Assembly: GCA_013407085.1 (NCBI GenBank)
Contig: JACCGJ010013839.1
Coordinates: forward strand, 62,001-126,000
Length of the DNA stretch: 64,000 bases
Reading direction: 5' to 3'
DNA from: Atriophallophorus winterbourni
Taxonomy: Eukaryota; Platyhelminthes; Trematoda; Plagiorchiida; Microphallidae
Made by a program: the position numbers and the translations under genes. Position 1 is the first letter of the stretch; every line of letters begins with the position of its first letter. The notes beneath the pieces were generated by a model that saw only the letters and a program-made list of their open reading frames with translations, was not told where the DNA came from and did not search any database. Shown here piece after piece: positions 43,410 through 53,134 of this stretch.

Positions 43410-43643
43410 TTAATGGGAACCCGGTTCTGTGGGTGGTTCAGTTTTTGGTGGGTGCTTCAGTTTCTCATCGCGTTTATTCTCCATACTGTTTATTTGATTA
43501 GCAGCAACTACACGACCAGATCGATTACCCGAAGGCTTTTTATGTTCTTTCAAATCAAATTTGTCACGATTTCGACCACCTTTGGTACCGATAAACTTGT
43601 CTTCATCAAAGGGTTCATCATCATCCACCGAGGAAGAGTTCAT
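43410..43643 (-). CDS. Small hydrophilic protein, candidate host gene (77 aa)
   Basis: Starts at an ATG (43643-43641) and is open for 77 codons. The product is strongly charged, with an acidic N-terminus (DDDEPFDEDKF), a basic middle (KPSGNRSGR), and a Lys/Pro-rich end. No signal peptide or membrane segment. It has none of the motifs of the mobile elements around it. An AATAAA polyadenylation signal lies about 50 nt below the stop, at 43360-43355. I do not recognise the family. It could be a single-exon gene, a last exon, or a retrocopy. Sits about 0.3 kb from the BEL-1 LTR. Confidence 0.45.
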   Translation of the reverse strand: MNSSSVDDDEPFDEDKFIGTKGGRNRDKFDLKEHKKPSGNRSGRVVAANQINSMENKRDEKLKHPPKTEPPTEPGSH

Positions 43644-43969
43644 TTTTGCGCAGCAAAGTCTAAATTGGCTATATCGCTTTTGAACAGATAAAACAAACCA
43701 TAAAGTTACAGATTACAGAGTAAGTTCGAAAACTGTGAATTTACTAGAAAAAAAGTTGTACGGAATGTAATTCTATTCCGAATTATCATATTTCAGGCGT
43801 GAGTGATATATTTCAGTTCAGTTTAGTTCACATTAGTTGCAAAAAACAGTAAGTGGCTAACGAGCCAATCGAGGGGCCAGAATTTCTTCCGGTAGAATGC
43901 TGCAGGGAAGCAATCACCACTACCGAAAAGTTTTTTTTGTGCGTCAGATATTATGGCCTTTTTAATCAT

Positions 43970-44735
43970 TGTAAATTTTATTATGTTCATCATACATATT
44001 TTGTCATTGGTTTTGTTATAATCACAAGATGCAATTTTATAAAATTCTTCCTTTTCCTTCGTCTTTACCTTATATTCCGAATCAATTTTCAGAATCTAAA
44101 TTTTGTTGATTATATTTTCCGGTATTTTGTATTTATGCTGTATTTGATGGAAAACATTCCTTTTGTTATTAAAAACTTGCTATTGTAAATCTTTTCTTTA
44201 CACGCCTTTGGTCAATTATTTGTTTTAATTGTTCGTTTCGGTCCATGTCGGTCATTGTTTTCGAATTTGGTTGCCATTTTGGGCACTTGTAATTGGCCTG
44301 TATTTTGACACCACTTTTGGGTGTCTTGTCTTTGATAGACATTTTGGACGGCAATTTTCGTAACTCCTTTCATTCTATTTATATCTCAGGTCGTCATTGA
44401 ACTTGTTTGCCTTTGATATAATTGATTCTGAAGTATTTGGCTCCACTGTTTGCTGTACGTTCCTACACAGTTGAGGTTTGTATCATTATAGTTGTTGTAA
44501 TTGTTTCTAATTACAGTATCGTATAGCATCCAAATTGTTGTTTTGAACTTCTCGAACTAAAAAACGGGTGGAATACGCGTTTCTCACGTGCGAAACGTTA
44601 CAGTACTCAACTTAGAATTCGACTTGTACCGTATTTGTCTCAATTGAAGAAAATACAGTACTCAACTTGGAATTTGATTCTTCTCGAACTTTGCGAGAAG
44701 TGCAGTTGAAGATTCGCGAATCGATTCAGTTTACA
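43970..44735 (+). repeat. BEL-1 5' LTR
   Basis: Matches 47056-47606 over more than 500 bp. The end is set before ATATCGGTGACGTCC, where BEL-2 has ATTGGTGACGTTC after its LTR. An alternative end at 44602 (CGTTACA), where the two BEL-1 copies stop matching, cannot be excluded. The 5' boundary is also approximate. Confidence 0.6.
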
Positions 44736-44752
44736 ATATCGGTGACGTCCCT
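44736..44752 (+). promoter_or_regulatory. BEL-1 primer binding site (probable)
   Basis: TCGGTGACGTCC after the LTR; BEL-2 has TTGGTGACGTTC at 56324. The tRNA was not identified. Confidence 0.45.
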
Positions 44753-44798
44753 ATTTTATTTTGTTTCTTTTTTATCCCTTTGAATCCTTTTGTATAAA

Positions 44799-45719
44799 AT
44801 GCCTAAGGTTGCTTCTAAGGTAGCATTGACAGAGTGCGATAAGCCAGAGGGCATAGAGTTCAACGATACAGCTTCTCAATGCGCATTGGATTTAGAGCGG
44901 GAATTATCGGTAGCTAGATCCACGATAGAGCGCTTGGAAAGGGAAAAAAGAGAACTCGAGGAGAACAATTTGATAGCTGGCAAAAGCAGCAGGCCAGAAC
45001 GGAGCGGGACGACAACAACCAAACTGGAACCCTCAACAAATATCGGCCTCGGACTACCCAAGGTTGAATTATCATACTTTGATAGTAATTCGACTGATTA
45101 TTGCAAATTTATGAGGCAATTTGAATGTTACATCGAATCGCGACTTATGGACCCGGCACAACGATTGTTATATCTGATGTTTTATTGCCATGATAAGGCT
45201 CGTAAAGCTATTGATGCCTGTGTCATGCTGCAACCCGCTGAGGGTTATGCGAGAGAAAAAACGATACTGCGAGATTTGTTCGGGCTACCACATGTCATTG
45301 CCCGGTCTACACTGGATGAATTGTTTGCAGAAGTCAGAACGCTTTTAGAGAAGGTAGATGGTTTACCGGAATTGGCAATAAAGATGGAAAATTGCCAAAT
45401 TATGCTGACACAAATGAAGTGTGAGGCCGACTTGAATTCGGTCAACACTTTAGAGGTTATTGTAAGGTGCCTACTTGTAGCCTTACAGCAGCAGTGGGCC
45501 GATGCTGCTGACGCGATTACGGCTGAAGGTTTTGATGTAAACTTTGAACGACTTTCCGAGTTCGTTTCTCGTAAGGCAAGAGTTGCTAGGAGTCGATTTG
45601 ACCAGCTTTGTCGCTCTGACACGTCGCAGAATTCAGCAGCATATGCTGTAAATGTTTGCGATCAAAGGAAATTCAATGCTACCCTTGTTGGCAGGTCCAC
45701 AAACAGCTTGGAATGCTGA
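44799..45719 (+). CDS. BEL-1 gag
   Basis: ATG at 44799; open to a TGA at 45717. The N-terminus has a coiled-coil-like segment (DLERELSVARSTIERLEREK). The core is BEL/Pao gag of the DUF1759 type: LPKVELSYFDSNSTDYCKFM, then RLLYLMFYCHDKARKAID, and near the end SEFVSRKARVARSRFD. It forms the particle shell. The zinc-knuckle region (CKGPH) comes just after the stop, so the copy is truncated at the nucleocapsid. About 307 codons. Confidence 0.8.
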   Translation: MPKVASKVALTECDKPEGIEFNDTASQCALDLERELSVARSTIERLEREKRELEENNLIAGKSSRPERSGTTTTKLEPSTNIGLGLPKVELSYFDSNSTDYCKFMRQFECYIESRLMDPAQRLLYLMFYCHDKARKAIDACVMLQPAEGYAREKTILRDLFGLPHVIARSTLDELFAEVRTLLEKVDGLPELAIKMENCQIMLTQMKCEADLNSVNTLEVIVRCLLVALQQQWADAADAITAEGFDVNFERLSEFVSRKARVARSRFDQLCRSDTSQNSAAYAVNVCDQRKFNATLVGRSTNSLEC

Positions 45720-45811
45720 AATTGCAAGGGACCGCACAAATAACATCAATGCATCGAATTTCAGAATCTTGACGTAAAGAGTCGTTGAGATCTGGCTAAA
45801 CGGGTATCGGC

Positions 45812-46378
45812 TTGTTTCCTCTGCCTACGCAGTTCCATAGGTCTGCCAATTGTATGAGTGGATCTCGGTGCACTGCAGAAAATTGTGGCGATTGGCACCA
45901 CACGCTCTTGCATAACGATCAATTAGCAAGAAATCCGGCGGCAAACATCAATTGCAGTCACGCGGCATTTAGTGCCAGGGTATGTTTAGGATCCGTGCCT
46001 GACAAGATCGAGACATCGTCGGGCCTTATTCACGCAGTAGCCCTGCTGGATGGTGGTTCAGAGGCCACATTAATTCTTAGTGAATTCGTTGAAAAATACA
46101 ATATGCCTAAGTGCCCTGCACAAGTGTCGCTTTCAACTTTGGGCCATCAACGGTTAATGAACTGCTCATGTCCCAACTTTAATATTCTTTCTGTAGATGG
46201 TGGAGAAGTCATTCAGGTTTCGAATGCTTACACCGTAGAAACCTTGTCGCATGTGTCACAATCGTCAACTAGTGCTCTGCGTGAGCGTTATGATTATTTA
46301 AAGGGTGTTGAATTATTTGACGTTCATGATCAGCCGGTGACAGTGCTGATTGGTTGTGACGTTCCTGAAGCACACTGA
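45812..46378 (+). pseudogene. BEL-1 aspartic protease region
   Basis: Open frame with a Cys/His cluster (CTAENCGDWHHTLLH) and the BEL-type protease (peptidase A17 / DUF1758): VALLDGGSEATLILSEFVEK, with DGGS at the catalytic Asp, and later VTVLIGCDVPEAH. A TGA follows where the relative BEL-2 reads Trp, then ALEQRLGGRGRPFATKTLLG continues. Its start is not at the ATG shown; it is the continuation of gag. Confidence 0.75.
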
Positions 46379-47040
46379 GCGTTGGAACAGCGCCTCGGTG
46401 GAAGAGGCCGTCCGTTCGCAACGAAGACATTGCTGGGTTGGTTATTGCAGGGGCCTGCGTGTGAAACGTCTGGGGATATTGACCTTTGTGTTGTCGGTTG
46501 TGATCAGGAAGCTGAGTTACCTGACAATGAATTAGCTCAGTCGGATTTTGTGACTGAATTTCCCAACACTAAATCGGATCAGATGGAGAGCAAGCCTGGC
46601 TCACCTGACACCAAATCAGCCAAAATGAATAGTAGGCCTGGTTCACATGAGAATGAATCAGCCGACGTGGGGGCGGCAGATGGTCGGCGTGACAATTCAT
46701 ATGATTGGCGCAAGACGTTCGGTTGTGTACCCGATGAGCCATTTGTGTTTCGGACACGGGATACACTTATTTCAATTTGCAGATTAGAGTTGTTTAGATG
46801 GCGCAAGATGTCGCTATTTGAGGATGTAATACACAAGGCTCGTTCGGGTCGGAATGCACGCATAAGCTTCTTGTAAAAAACGTTGGCAGAACCGGAGGAC
46901 GTGGTGGGTCTTAGTCTGGCAAACTATTTCCCTTTAAAAAGCCACATGTGTCCAATGTTGGCAATGCGACGTGGCGTGTATGACTCGCCTTAAAATAAAG
47001 TCATTTACCGTTCTGGGTTTATACGTTAATGTCCTTGGAA
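46379..47040 (+). pseudogene. BEL-1 pol remnant, deleted
   Basis: 46382-46876 continues from the protease, runs through a stretch with three near-repeats (SKPGSPDTKSA, then SRPGSHENESA), and ends FRTRDTLISICRLELFRWRK. The RT motifs and the integrase are absent. What follows to 47040 is not recognised. Confidence 0.5.
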
Positions 47041-47055
47041 GAATGTGGCCGGAGG

Positions 47056-47606
47056 TGTAAGTTGCAACATTATGAAATTCTTCCTTTTTCTTCGTCTTTA
47101 CCTTATATTTCGAATCAATTTCCAGAATCTAAATTTTGTTGATTATATTTTCCGCTATTTTATATTTTGTTATTAAAAACTTGCTATTGTAAATCTTTTC
47201 TTTACACGCCTTTGGTCAATTATTTGTTTTAATTGTTCGTTTCGGCCCATGTCGGTCATTGTTTTCGAATTTGGTTGCCATTTTGGGCACTTGTAATTGG
47301 CCTGTATTTTGACACCACTTTTGGGTGTCTTGTCTTTGATAGACATTTTGGACGGCAATTTTCGTAACTCCTTTCATTCTATTTATATCTCAGGTCGTCA
47401 TTGAACTTGTTTGCCTTTGATATAATTGATTCTGAAGTATTTGGCTCCACTGTTTGCTGTACGTTCATACACAGTTGAGGTTTGTATCATTATAGTTGTT
47501 GTAATTGTTTCTAATTACAGTACCGTATAGCATCCAAATTGTTGTTTTGAACTTGTCGAACTAGGAAACGGGTGAAATACGAGTTACTCACTTGCGAAAC
47601 GTTACA
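47056..47606 (+). repeat. BEL-1 3' LTR
   Basis: TGTAAGTTGC follows GGCCGGAGG, a short purine tract, and the LTR matches the 5' copy with few differences until CGTTACA at 47606. A block near its start is missing relative to the 5' LTR. The small minus-strand open frames at 44169-44354 and 47173-47358 are just the same LTR text and not genes. Confidence 0.7.
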
Positions 47607-47610
47607 ATAA

Positions 47611-47808
47611 TGACACATGTAAATATGTACACAATTTGAATATATTATTCACGCTGCTCGCGTGTTCTGCTTTGGAAGAAGTCTATCGTCTGATTGTTTT
47701 TGATCTGTATGCCGTGTTCCGTTAAGAAGTGTGTTCCGATTTGTTGGGTACAATAATCAGAAGGCGTACGCAGTTAGTGGTGAAATCTCCGCTGGATCAA
47801 CCGCTACA
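47611..47808 (+). repeat. Gypsy-3 5' LTR (198 bp)
   Basis: Begins TGACACATGT next to the BEL-1 LTR end and finishes CCGCTACA, resembling the CTACA end of the Gypsy-2 LTR. Confidence 0.5.
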
Positions 47809-47826
47809 AATTGGTGAGCCACGAAC
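47809..47826 (+). promoter_or_regulatory. Gypsy-3 primer binding site
   Basis: AATTGGTGAGCCACGAAC directly after the LTR. Confidence 0.5.
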
Positions 47827-47936
47827 ATTTATTTTTTTGAATTTTTCGTTCGTACCATATACTCCAATTTATTTTGATTTTGCTGTCATATATATTTTTC
47901 ATATAAGACATAGATCTCAAGTCAGCATTTTATGAT

Positions 47937-48060
47937 ACCCCATCTTAGGACATTCCTACAGACTCTAAGTCACACTTTAGCCTTCGCTCTTTTGTTACGA
48001 ACGACCCAGTCCTCTGGTTCGCACAAATCGAAGCCCTATACGAGTCTTACTGTATCCGGA
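47937..48060 (+). pseudogene. Gypsy-3 gag N-terminus
   Basis: NDPVLWFAQIEALYESY, the counterpart of [12 protein letters not shown] in Gypsy-2 gag. The frame is interrupted by the LINE-A 5' end just after this block and resumes at 52846 (AQYNRVVGMLPPSAA). Confidence 0.7.
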
Positions 48061-48521
48061 ACTGACCTGCTCTGCGGACGCATATATTTGTGCTCTCATA
48101 CTTTTGGATTTATTTCCTCACAATTTTGCCTGAACTGGACGGTTCATATATAATTGAACTCGTCTCAATTTGCTCTTTCGGAATATACCCATTTCAACTT
48201 CGAGCAAGGTGAATTCTTGAAAATTCAAATTTTCAAGTTTTAACCCAACTTTACCGACGCGTGCAATATCCTTGGCGATTCAGAATATTGTTCCTGTTCG
48301 AATACTATTGAGAGGATCACATCATTTCGAATTGACTGATAGTTTTTTCAACACTATCAGATCGAAACTCGTTCAACCGCACCACTTTTATCCAACTCGT
48401 TCGTATTTTACCGCTTGGATCGCATCACTCCGATCCAACACAATCACTCCACCAGTACCTACCGATCGATAAACAACTGCACCGGTAAGTGCATTGACCC
48501 ATCACTCGTTGGATTGTAACA
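48060..48521 (+). promoter_or_regulatory. LINE-A 5' UTR with presumed internal promoter
   Basis: About 460 bp between the gag junction and the ORF1 ATG. It resembles 24890-25090, upstream of another ORF1 copy. LINEs carry internal promoters here; no element can be pointed to. Confidence 0.5.
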
Positions 48522-49886
48522 ATGACGCAAAGGATGACCTCGATGACCCAGATAAAGAAGGCAGCACGTGATGTGTGTCAAATTTGTAACAAAGGGGTAA
48601 GCGCCAAATCCAACGCTGTTAAATGTTTTGGCTGTTTGAGTAAAATACATACTAAATGTGATAAAGCCCTAACGAAAGAAGTGATATGTTTTATTAACAA
48701 CGTTGATTTACCCGGTGTTTGCTACGTATGCTGTGCATGTCGAAGTAAACAGCCTATCGATACGACTACAAATCCTCCCCACGAGGCAAAGCTGGAATCT
48801 CGAATAGAGATTTTGGAAAATTGCTATCGAAAACTTGAGGAAACGTTTAAACCGCTTTTGGTAGATACACTTGCCAACGCAATTCGACCCGAAATAAATG
48901 TTGCTCAAGACAAAAAGGAAAAGGAAATTACACCAATAACTGCTCTCTTAACTGAATGTGTTGATAGCTCATCCGTAAGTAATAAAGATGGACCTACTGA
49001 AACCTGTTTACCTAGGTCCTCATCTGGTAAAATTGTGAACACTTTGTCCAGGACTCCCCGTTGTCTAGTTGCTAGATCCGAGCCTCCCAAAAAAAGCAAT
49101 GTTACCGCTCATTCTACTACGACAGATATCGCTCTCAGTGTAATCTGCACAAATATCCCGGAATCGACAGATTCACTTTTCTCAGCAAGAAAAGCACATG
49201 AGCTCAATGAATGGACTAAGCTCTGTACACACATGGGCTTGAAAGCTTTGGTACCTACATCAATGACGCGCTTAACCCGGCATAAAGACTCCCCACACGT
49301 AGACCGGCCGCGCCTATTAAGGGTGACACTACGAAATAAATCTGAAATGGAAGAAGTCATACTCAATGCGTATCTACTCGGTGCTTGTCCCGGTTTGACC
49401 TGCCGAGTACAAGCCGACATACCTTGGTGGGAAAGGAAAGGTCAATCCACTCGTCGAGACCACTCTACTTCACGTAGTTTAATATTCCTCGGTGTCCCCG
49501 AAAATGTTGATGTAGTATCAGCATCGGAATCAAAGCAACATGATTTGAAGCAATGGTTATACATTGCCGATGCTATTGGATCTCGTGATTCCATTGTCGT
49601 AGATACTTTTAGAATACCCAGATCCTCCAACTACAAAGGCAATGGGCCCAGTCCTCTGAAAATCACTTTTCTAACGACTGAAATGGCTATCGCTATGAAC
49701 ACCGACTGGAAATCTAACCGCTCAAAACTTCCACCAGACGTGAGACTAAGTGTGCCCAAGCGTGTTCCCTCACTGAAACCCAGAGAACCATCGCAACCAC
49801 AGCCTGATTGCAATCTTGTTATTGACAGTTCAAATGTTACCCCAAAAAACGAAAAGGGTCCGGCTCATCGCGAGTCGGACCAATAG
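48522..49886 (+). CDS. LINE-A ORF1 protein (454 aa)
   Basis: ATG at 48522. Residues about 18-70 form a PHD-like zinc module (CQIC, CFGC, HTKC, CYVCCAC), followed by a short coiled coil (KLESRIEILENCYRKLEETF). The middle holds LSVICTNIPESTDSLFSA and RPRLLRVTLRNKSEME, conserved in other copies here and possibly an RNA-binding fold. The end is basic and Pro-rich. ORF1 proteins bind the LINE RNA in its particle. The last 64 nt overlap ORF2 in the -1 frame and carry a slippery heptamer. Intact. Confidence 0.85.
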   Translation: MTQRMTSMTQIKKAARDVCQICNKGVSAKSNAVKCFGCLSKIHTKCDKALTKEVICFINNVDLPGVCYVCCACRSKQPIDTTTNPPHEAKLESRIEILENCYRKLEETFKPLLVDTLANAIRPEINVAQDKKEKEITPITALLTECVDSSSVSNKDGPTETCLPRSSSGKIVNTLSRTPRCLVARSEPPKKSNVTAHSTTTDIALSVICTNIPESTDSLFSARKAHELNEWTKLCTHMGLKALVPTSMTRLTRHKDSPHVDRPRLLRVTLRNKSEMEEVILNAYLLGACPGLTCRVQADIPWWERKGQSTRRDHSTSRSLIFLGVPENVDVVSASESKQHDLKQWLYIADAIGSRDSIVVDTFRIPRSSNYKGNGPSPLKITFLTTEMAIAMNTDWKSNRSKLPPDVRLSVPKRVPSLKPREPSQPQPDCNLVIDSSNVTPKNEKGPAHRESDQ

Positions 49887-52714
49887 CTACAGTACACGAT
49901 TCGACATTGTGTAAGACAAATACGATCAGGTGCATATATACAAATGCTCAGTGTTTAACTAACAAATTAGCTGAACTATGTGAGCTTTGTGATAGACTTT
50001 CACCCGATTTGGTTGCAGTTACAGAGACTTGGTTCCAGCCCTGCATGACTGATGCTGAGCTTTTGATTCCGAAAATGTCACTACTTCGTCGCGATCGTGA
50101 TCGAAGATCCGGTGGTGGAGTTGCAGTCTACTATCACGAACGTTTAGCGCAGTGTAACGTCATCGATCATCCTGACCTCAGCCTTCCTGATACGATGTGG
50201 TGTTCAGTAAAGCTAGTCAATGGAGATGAATGTACGATCGGCATCATTTACCGCTCGCCATCATCCGAAAGCTCATACAATGATAAGCTCATCGAATCAT
50301 TGCAACACATCACAAGATGCCAGACTATGCAATTGCTAATCATTGGCGATTTTAATCTCCCGCATCTGTTTTCGAGAGGTGAGCACTCCCTGCATTCGTT
50401 TGAACATAAATTCAAGGAGGTTATGGAATTTGCTTCACTACACAATCACGTTAACCAGCCAACTCGCTGGCGGGGTGTTGACCAACCTTCACCCCTTGAC
50501 CTTGTCTTAACGCCTGAGGCAACCGCAGTAGAGGGTATACAATACCTGGCACCACTGGGGAAGAGTGATCATGTTGTGCTTTTGTTTGATTATGTATGTA
50601 GTGCGGAACGATTGTGTGAACAGACGAAAGTCATAAGGAAAATACAATTTGAATCCTTAAATATCAGTCTCAGGGATGCATACACTCATGAGTTTGATTC
50701 AATGGATCCTGGCTCATATTACAATTCGTTTCTAAATTATCTCAATTCGAAGATTTACGAAAACTCGATTTTTGTACCACACAAATGCAGCTACAACAAC
50801 CAGTTTGTTATGCGGAGTAGAACTAAGAAATGGTTAGCTGTTATGCGAGAGTCTTGGGTAACTCATAAGACGTTTGGTACGGAAGAAACTTGGAAGCGAT
50901 TCTGTAAGATACGGAATAACGTCACGACTCTTGTAAGAGAAGATCGCATGCAATTCCAATGGAACTTGCTTAAGAGAATGGAAAAGAATCCTAAGCTTCT
51001 CTACAAGATAGTAAATGAACGATCGAAGATCAAACCAGGTGTATTCTCTGTACTAACACCTCATGGATTGACCCACACTGCCCAAGATACCGCCGACGCT
51101 TTAGCAACGTTTTACTCATTTGTCTTCAATCCCAAGCGTTGTATACCATATCAAGTTTCATCAAGTTCACCACATTTCGAATTATTAAGTGAAATGACTA
51201 TCAACGAATACATGGTTGGGCGGGAACTTTGTCGACTAAACGAAAAGAAGTCCCCTGGCGCAGACAAAATTACCCCCGCCGTACTTCGCAGGTGTCGCGT
51301 TGCTTTGACTGCTCCTCTCACTCGCATATTCAATCTCAGCTTAAATGAAGGAAAAATACCACCGCAATGGAAAGCAGGGATGATAACTCCTATTTATAAA
51401 GGCGGTAGCCGTTCAGACACAGCAAACTATAGACCGGTAACGTTACTTCCGGTGATCTCCAAATTAATGGAACGCATTGTGACTGCGCGCATAAGAGAAC
51501 ATTTTGAAAACCAAAATATTTTGACCGCAGCACAACACGGTTTTCGAAGAGGTCGTTGCTGTTTATCTAACCTTCTTACAACGTTCGAGGATTGGACCAA
51601 GGCACTAGACGAAGGTGAGGCTGTACATGCTTGCTACATCGATATTTCCAAAGCTTTCGATAGAGTCAACCATGACATCTTAATTAAAAAGCTCGAATCC
51701 TATGGAATAACGGGAATATTGCTGAATTGGATAAGGGACTATCTTACTGATAGACACGTCCAAGTTCGCGTTGGCAGCACCTTATCTAGAAAAATAGACG
51801 TCACGAGTGGAGTTCCGCAAGGCTCGGTGCTTGGACCTCTTCTATTCTTGGTGTATATGAACGATATAGTAGAGGATATTGGATGCAACTTGATACTATT
51901 TGCCGATGATATTAAAATTTGGAAACGTGTCAGGTCTGTTAATGACTGTATGGCATTACAACGGGATCTAAGCATCTTATTTCGTTGGTCCCAGTTAAAT
52001 GAGTTACCATTTAACCCTGCGAAATGTAAAATGCTGCAGCTTGGGAAATCTCTGCACCACACGTATCAGCTTGGCACGCAAGATCTCGTCTGGACCACAG
52101 CAGAAAAAGATCTGGGTATCTGGGTTTCGTTTAACCTGAAGCCTGGACAGCATTGCCGGATGGTGTACAATAAAGCTTGCCGTATCTTGAGTCTTCTTAA
52201 AAGAATATTCCGGATTTTTACGCCCGGAACCCTACCCCGGGTAATTAACACGTATATACGTCATGTTATGGAATATTTCATTCAAGCCTGGGCACCATGG
52301 CTGAGGAAGGATATCGAACTACTCGACAGGATTTATCATCGTGCTACAAAGTTGGTCTCCCGGTACAGAAATTTGCCTTTCACAGAGCGAATGTTAAAAC
52401 TGAACCTACCAGATTTTACCCAACGGCGGATACGTAGTGACCTTATGTTGACCTTCAAAATCCTGCATTCTGTAAACCATCCCCTTAAACACTTGCTAAA
52501 GCCCAATGACCTTACTAGAACACGAACACATTCAAAGGCTTTAAGCATTCCGCATTCTCGATTGGATATACGTCGTAATTTTTTCTCCGTAAGAATTTGT
52601 TTCACTTGGAACTATTTGCCTGAAGAAATCACACGATCAGAATCTGTTGAGGTTTTCGCTTCCAAACTCGATGAGTTTATGACGAACCATGCGGTATGCG
52701 AATGTCCCTATTGA
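49823..52714 (+). CDS. LINE-A ORF2: endonuclease and reverse transcriptase, no ATG
   Basis: The frame is open from 49823, overlaps ORF1, and has no ATG until 50045. The AP endonuclease shows YTNAQ (catalytic Asn), VTETW (Glu), GGGVAVYY, LLIIGDFNLP and KSDHVVLLF. RT shows WKAGMITPIYKGG, NYRPVTLLPVISKLMERI, AAQHGFRRGRCC, CYIDISKAFDRVNHD, SGVPQGSVLGPLLFL and FADDIKIW (catalytic FADD at 51899-51910). The thumb contains NTYIRHVMEYFIQAW. About 935 codons after the overlap, typical of CR1/Jockey-like ORF2. ORF2 nicks the target and copies the RNA there. The ATG at 50045 would lose both the Asn and Glu of the endonuclease, so expression as an ORF1-ORF2 frameshift product is likely. Confidence 0.85.
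49844..49881 (+). promoter_or_regulatory. -1 ribosomal frameshift signal between LINE-A ORF1 and ORF2
   Basis: Slippery heptamer A AAA AAC at 49844-49850 in the ORF1 frame (codons CCA AAA AAC). A 6-nt spacer follows, then a 10-bp stem with one G-U pair: GGTCCGGCTC (49857-49866), loop ATCGC, GAGTCGGACC (49872-49881). The ORF1 stop is at 49884. The -1 frame leads into ORF2. Layout matches known retroviral -1 signals; function is inferred. Confidence 0.75.
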
Positions 52715-52848
52715 TTTTTGAGATATTTTATATTTTTTTATATATTTTTATATGTTCCATATACCTTGTCATCCTATGGTTATTGTTAAGCTTAATGCTT
52801 TTTCTACCATAAAATTTTCTGAGTTCTGAGTTCTGAGTTCTGAAAATC
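52715..52848 (+). terminator. LINE-A 3' UTR with (TTCTGAG)n end
   Basis: A short AT-rich UTR with CATAAAATTTTCTGAGTTC and three copies of the heptamer TTCTGAG, the presumed recognition end for reverse transcription. Confidence 0.65.
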
Positions 52849-53134
52849 TCACGGAGCTCAGTATAATCGTGTTGTTGGTATGTTGCCACCGTCCGCCGCA
52901 AAGAAGGTTGCTGATTTAATATACAACCGTCCTGCTGATAATCCGTACGATGCACTTAAACATGCCATCATCTCACGCACTTCATATACTGACGAGCAAA
53001 ACCTACGGAAACTGTTGTCCGGCTTAGAAATGGGTGATCACACTCCGTCACAACACATGCGACACATGCTCCAATTACAAGGAGACAAGCCTGTTGATGA
53101 ACGATCATTCGTGAATTATGGCAGCAGAGTCTAA
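52846..53134 (+). pseudogene. Gypsy-3 gag, second part
   Basis: GAQYNRVVGMLPPSAAKKVA, then PYDALKHAIISRT and LRKLLSGLEMGDHTPSQHMR, collinear with Gypsy-2 gag ([33 protein letters not shown]). Ends early at TAA, 53132. The nucleocapsid motif is not found. Confidence 0.75.

Larger units (their letters stand above)
43970..47606 (+). mobile_element. BEL-1: BEL/Pao LTR retrotransposon, internally deleted
   Basis: Two similar LTRs enclose gag and a protease, but only about 0.6 kb of unclear sequence stands where RT, RNase H and integrase (about 3 kb) should be. A non-autonomous derivative. Its 3' LTR abuts the LTR of Gypsy-3. Confidence 0.75.
48060..52848 (+). mobile_element. LINE-A: full-length CR1/Jockey-like LINE with both ORFs intact
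   Basis: 5' UTR, ORF1 (454 codons), ORF2 (935 codons from the first non-ATG codon, no stops), and a 3' UTR ending in TTCTGAGTTCTGAGTTCTGA at about 52820-52845. It sits inside Gypsy-3 gag. Open ORFs suggest recent insertion. Boundaries are accurate to about 10 bp only. Confidence 0.8.

Noticed and set aside
44169..44354. 61-codon minus-strand frame, nearly identical to 47173-47358
   Set aside because: Both are the same LTR sequence; conservation comes from the LTR pair, not from coding.
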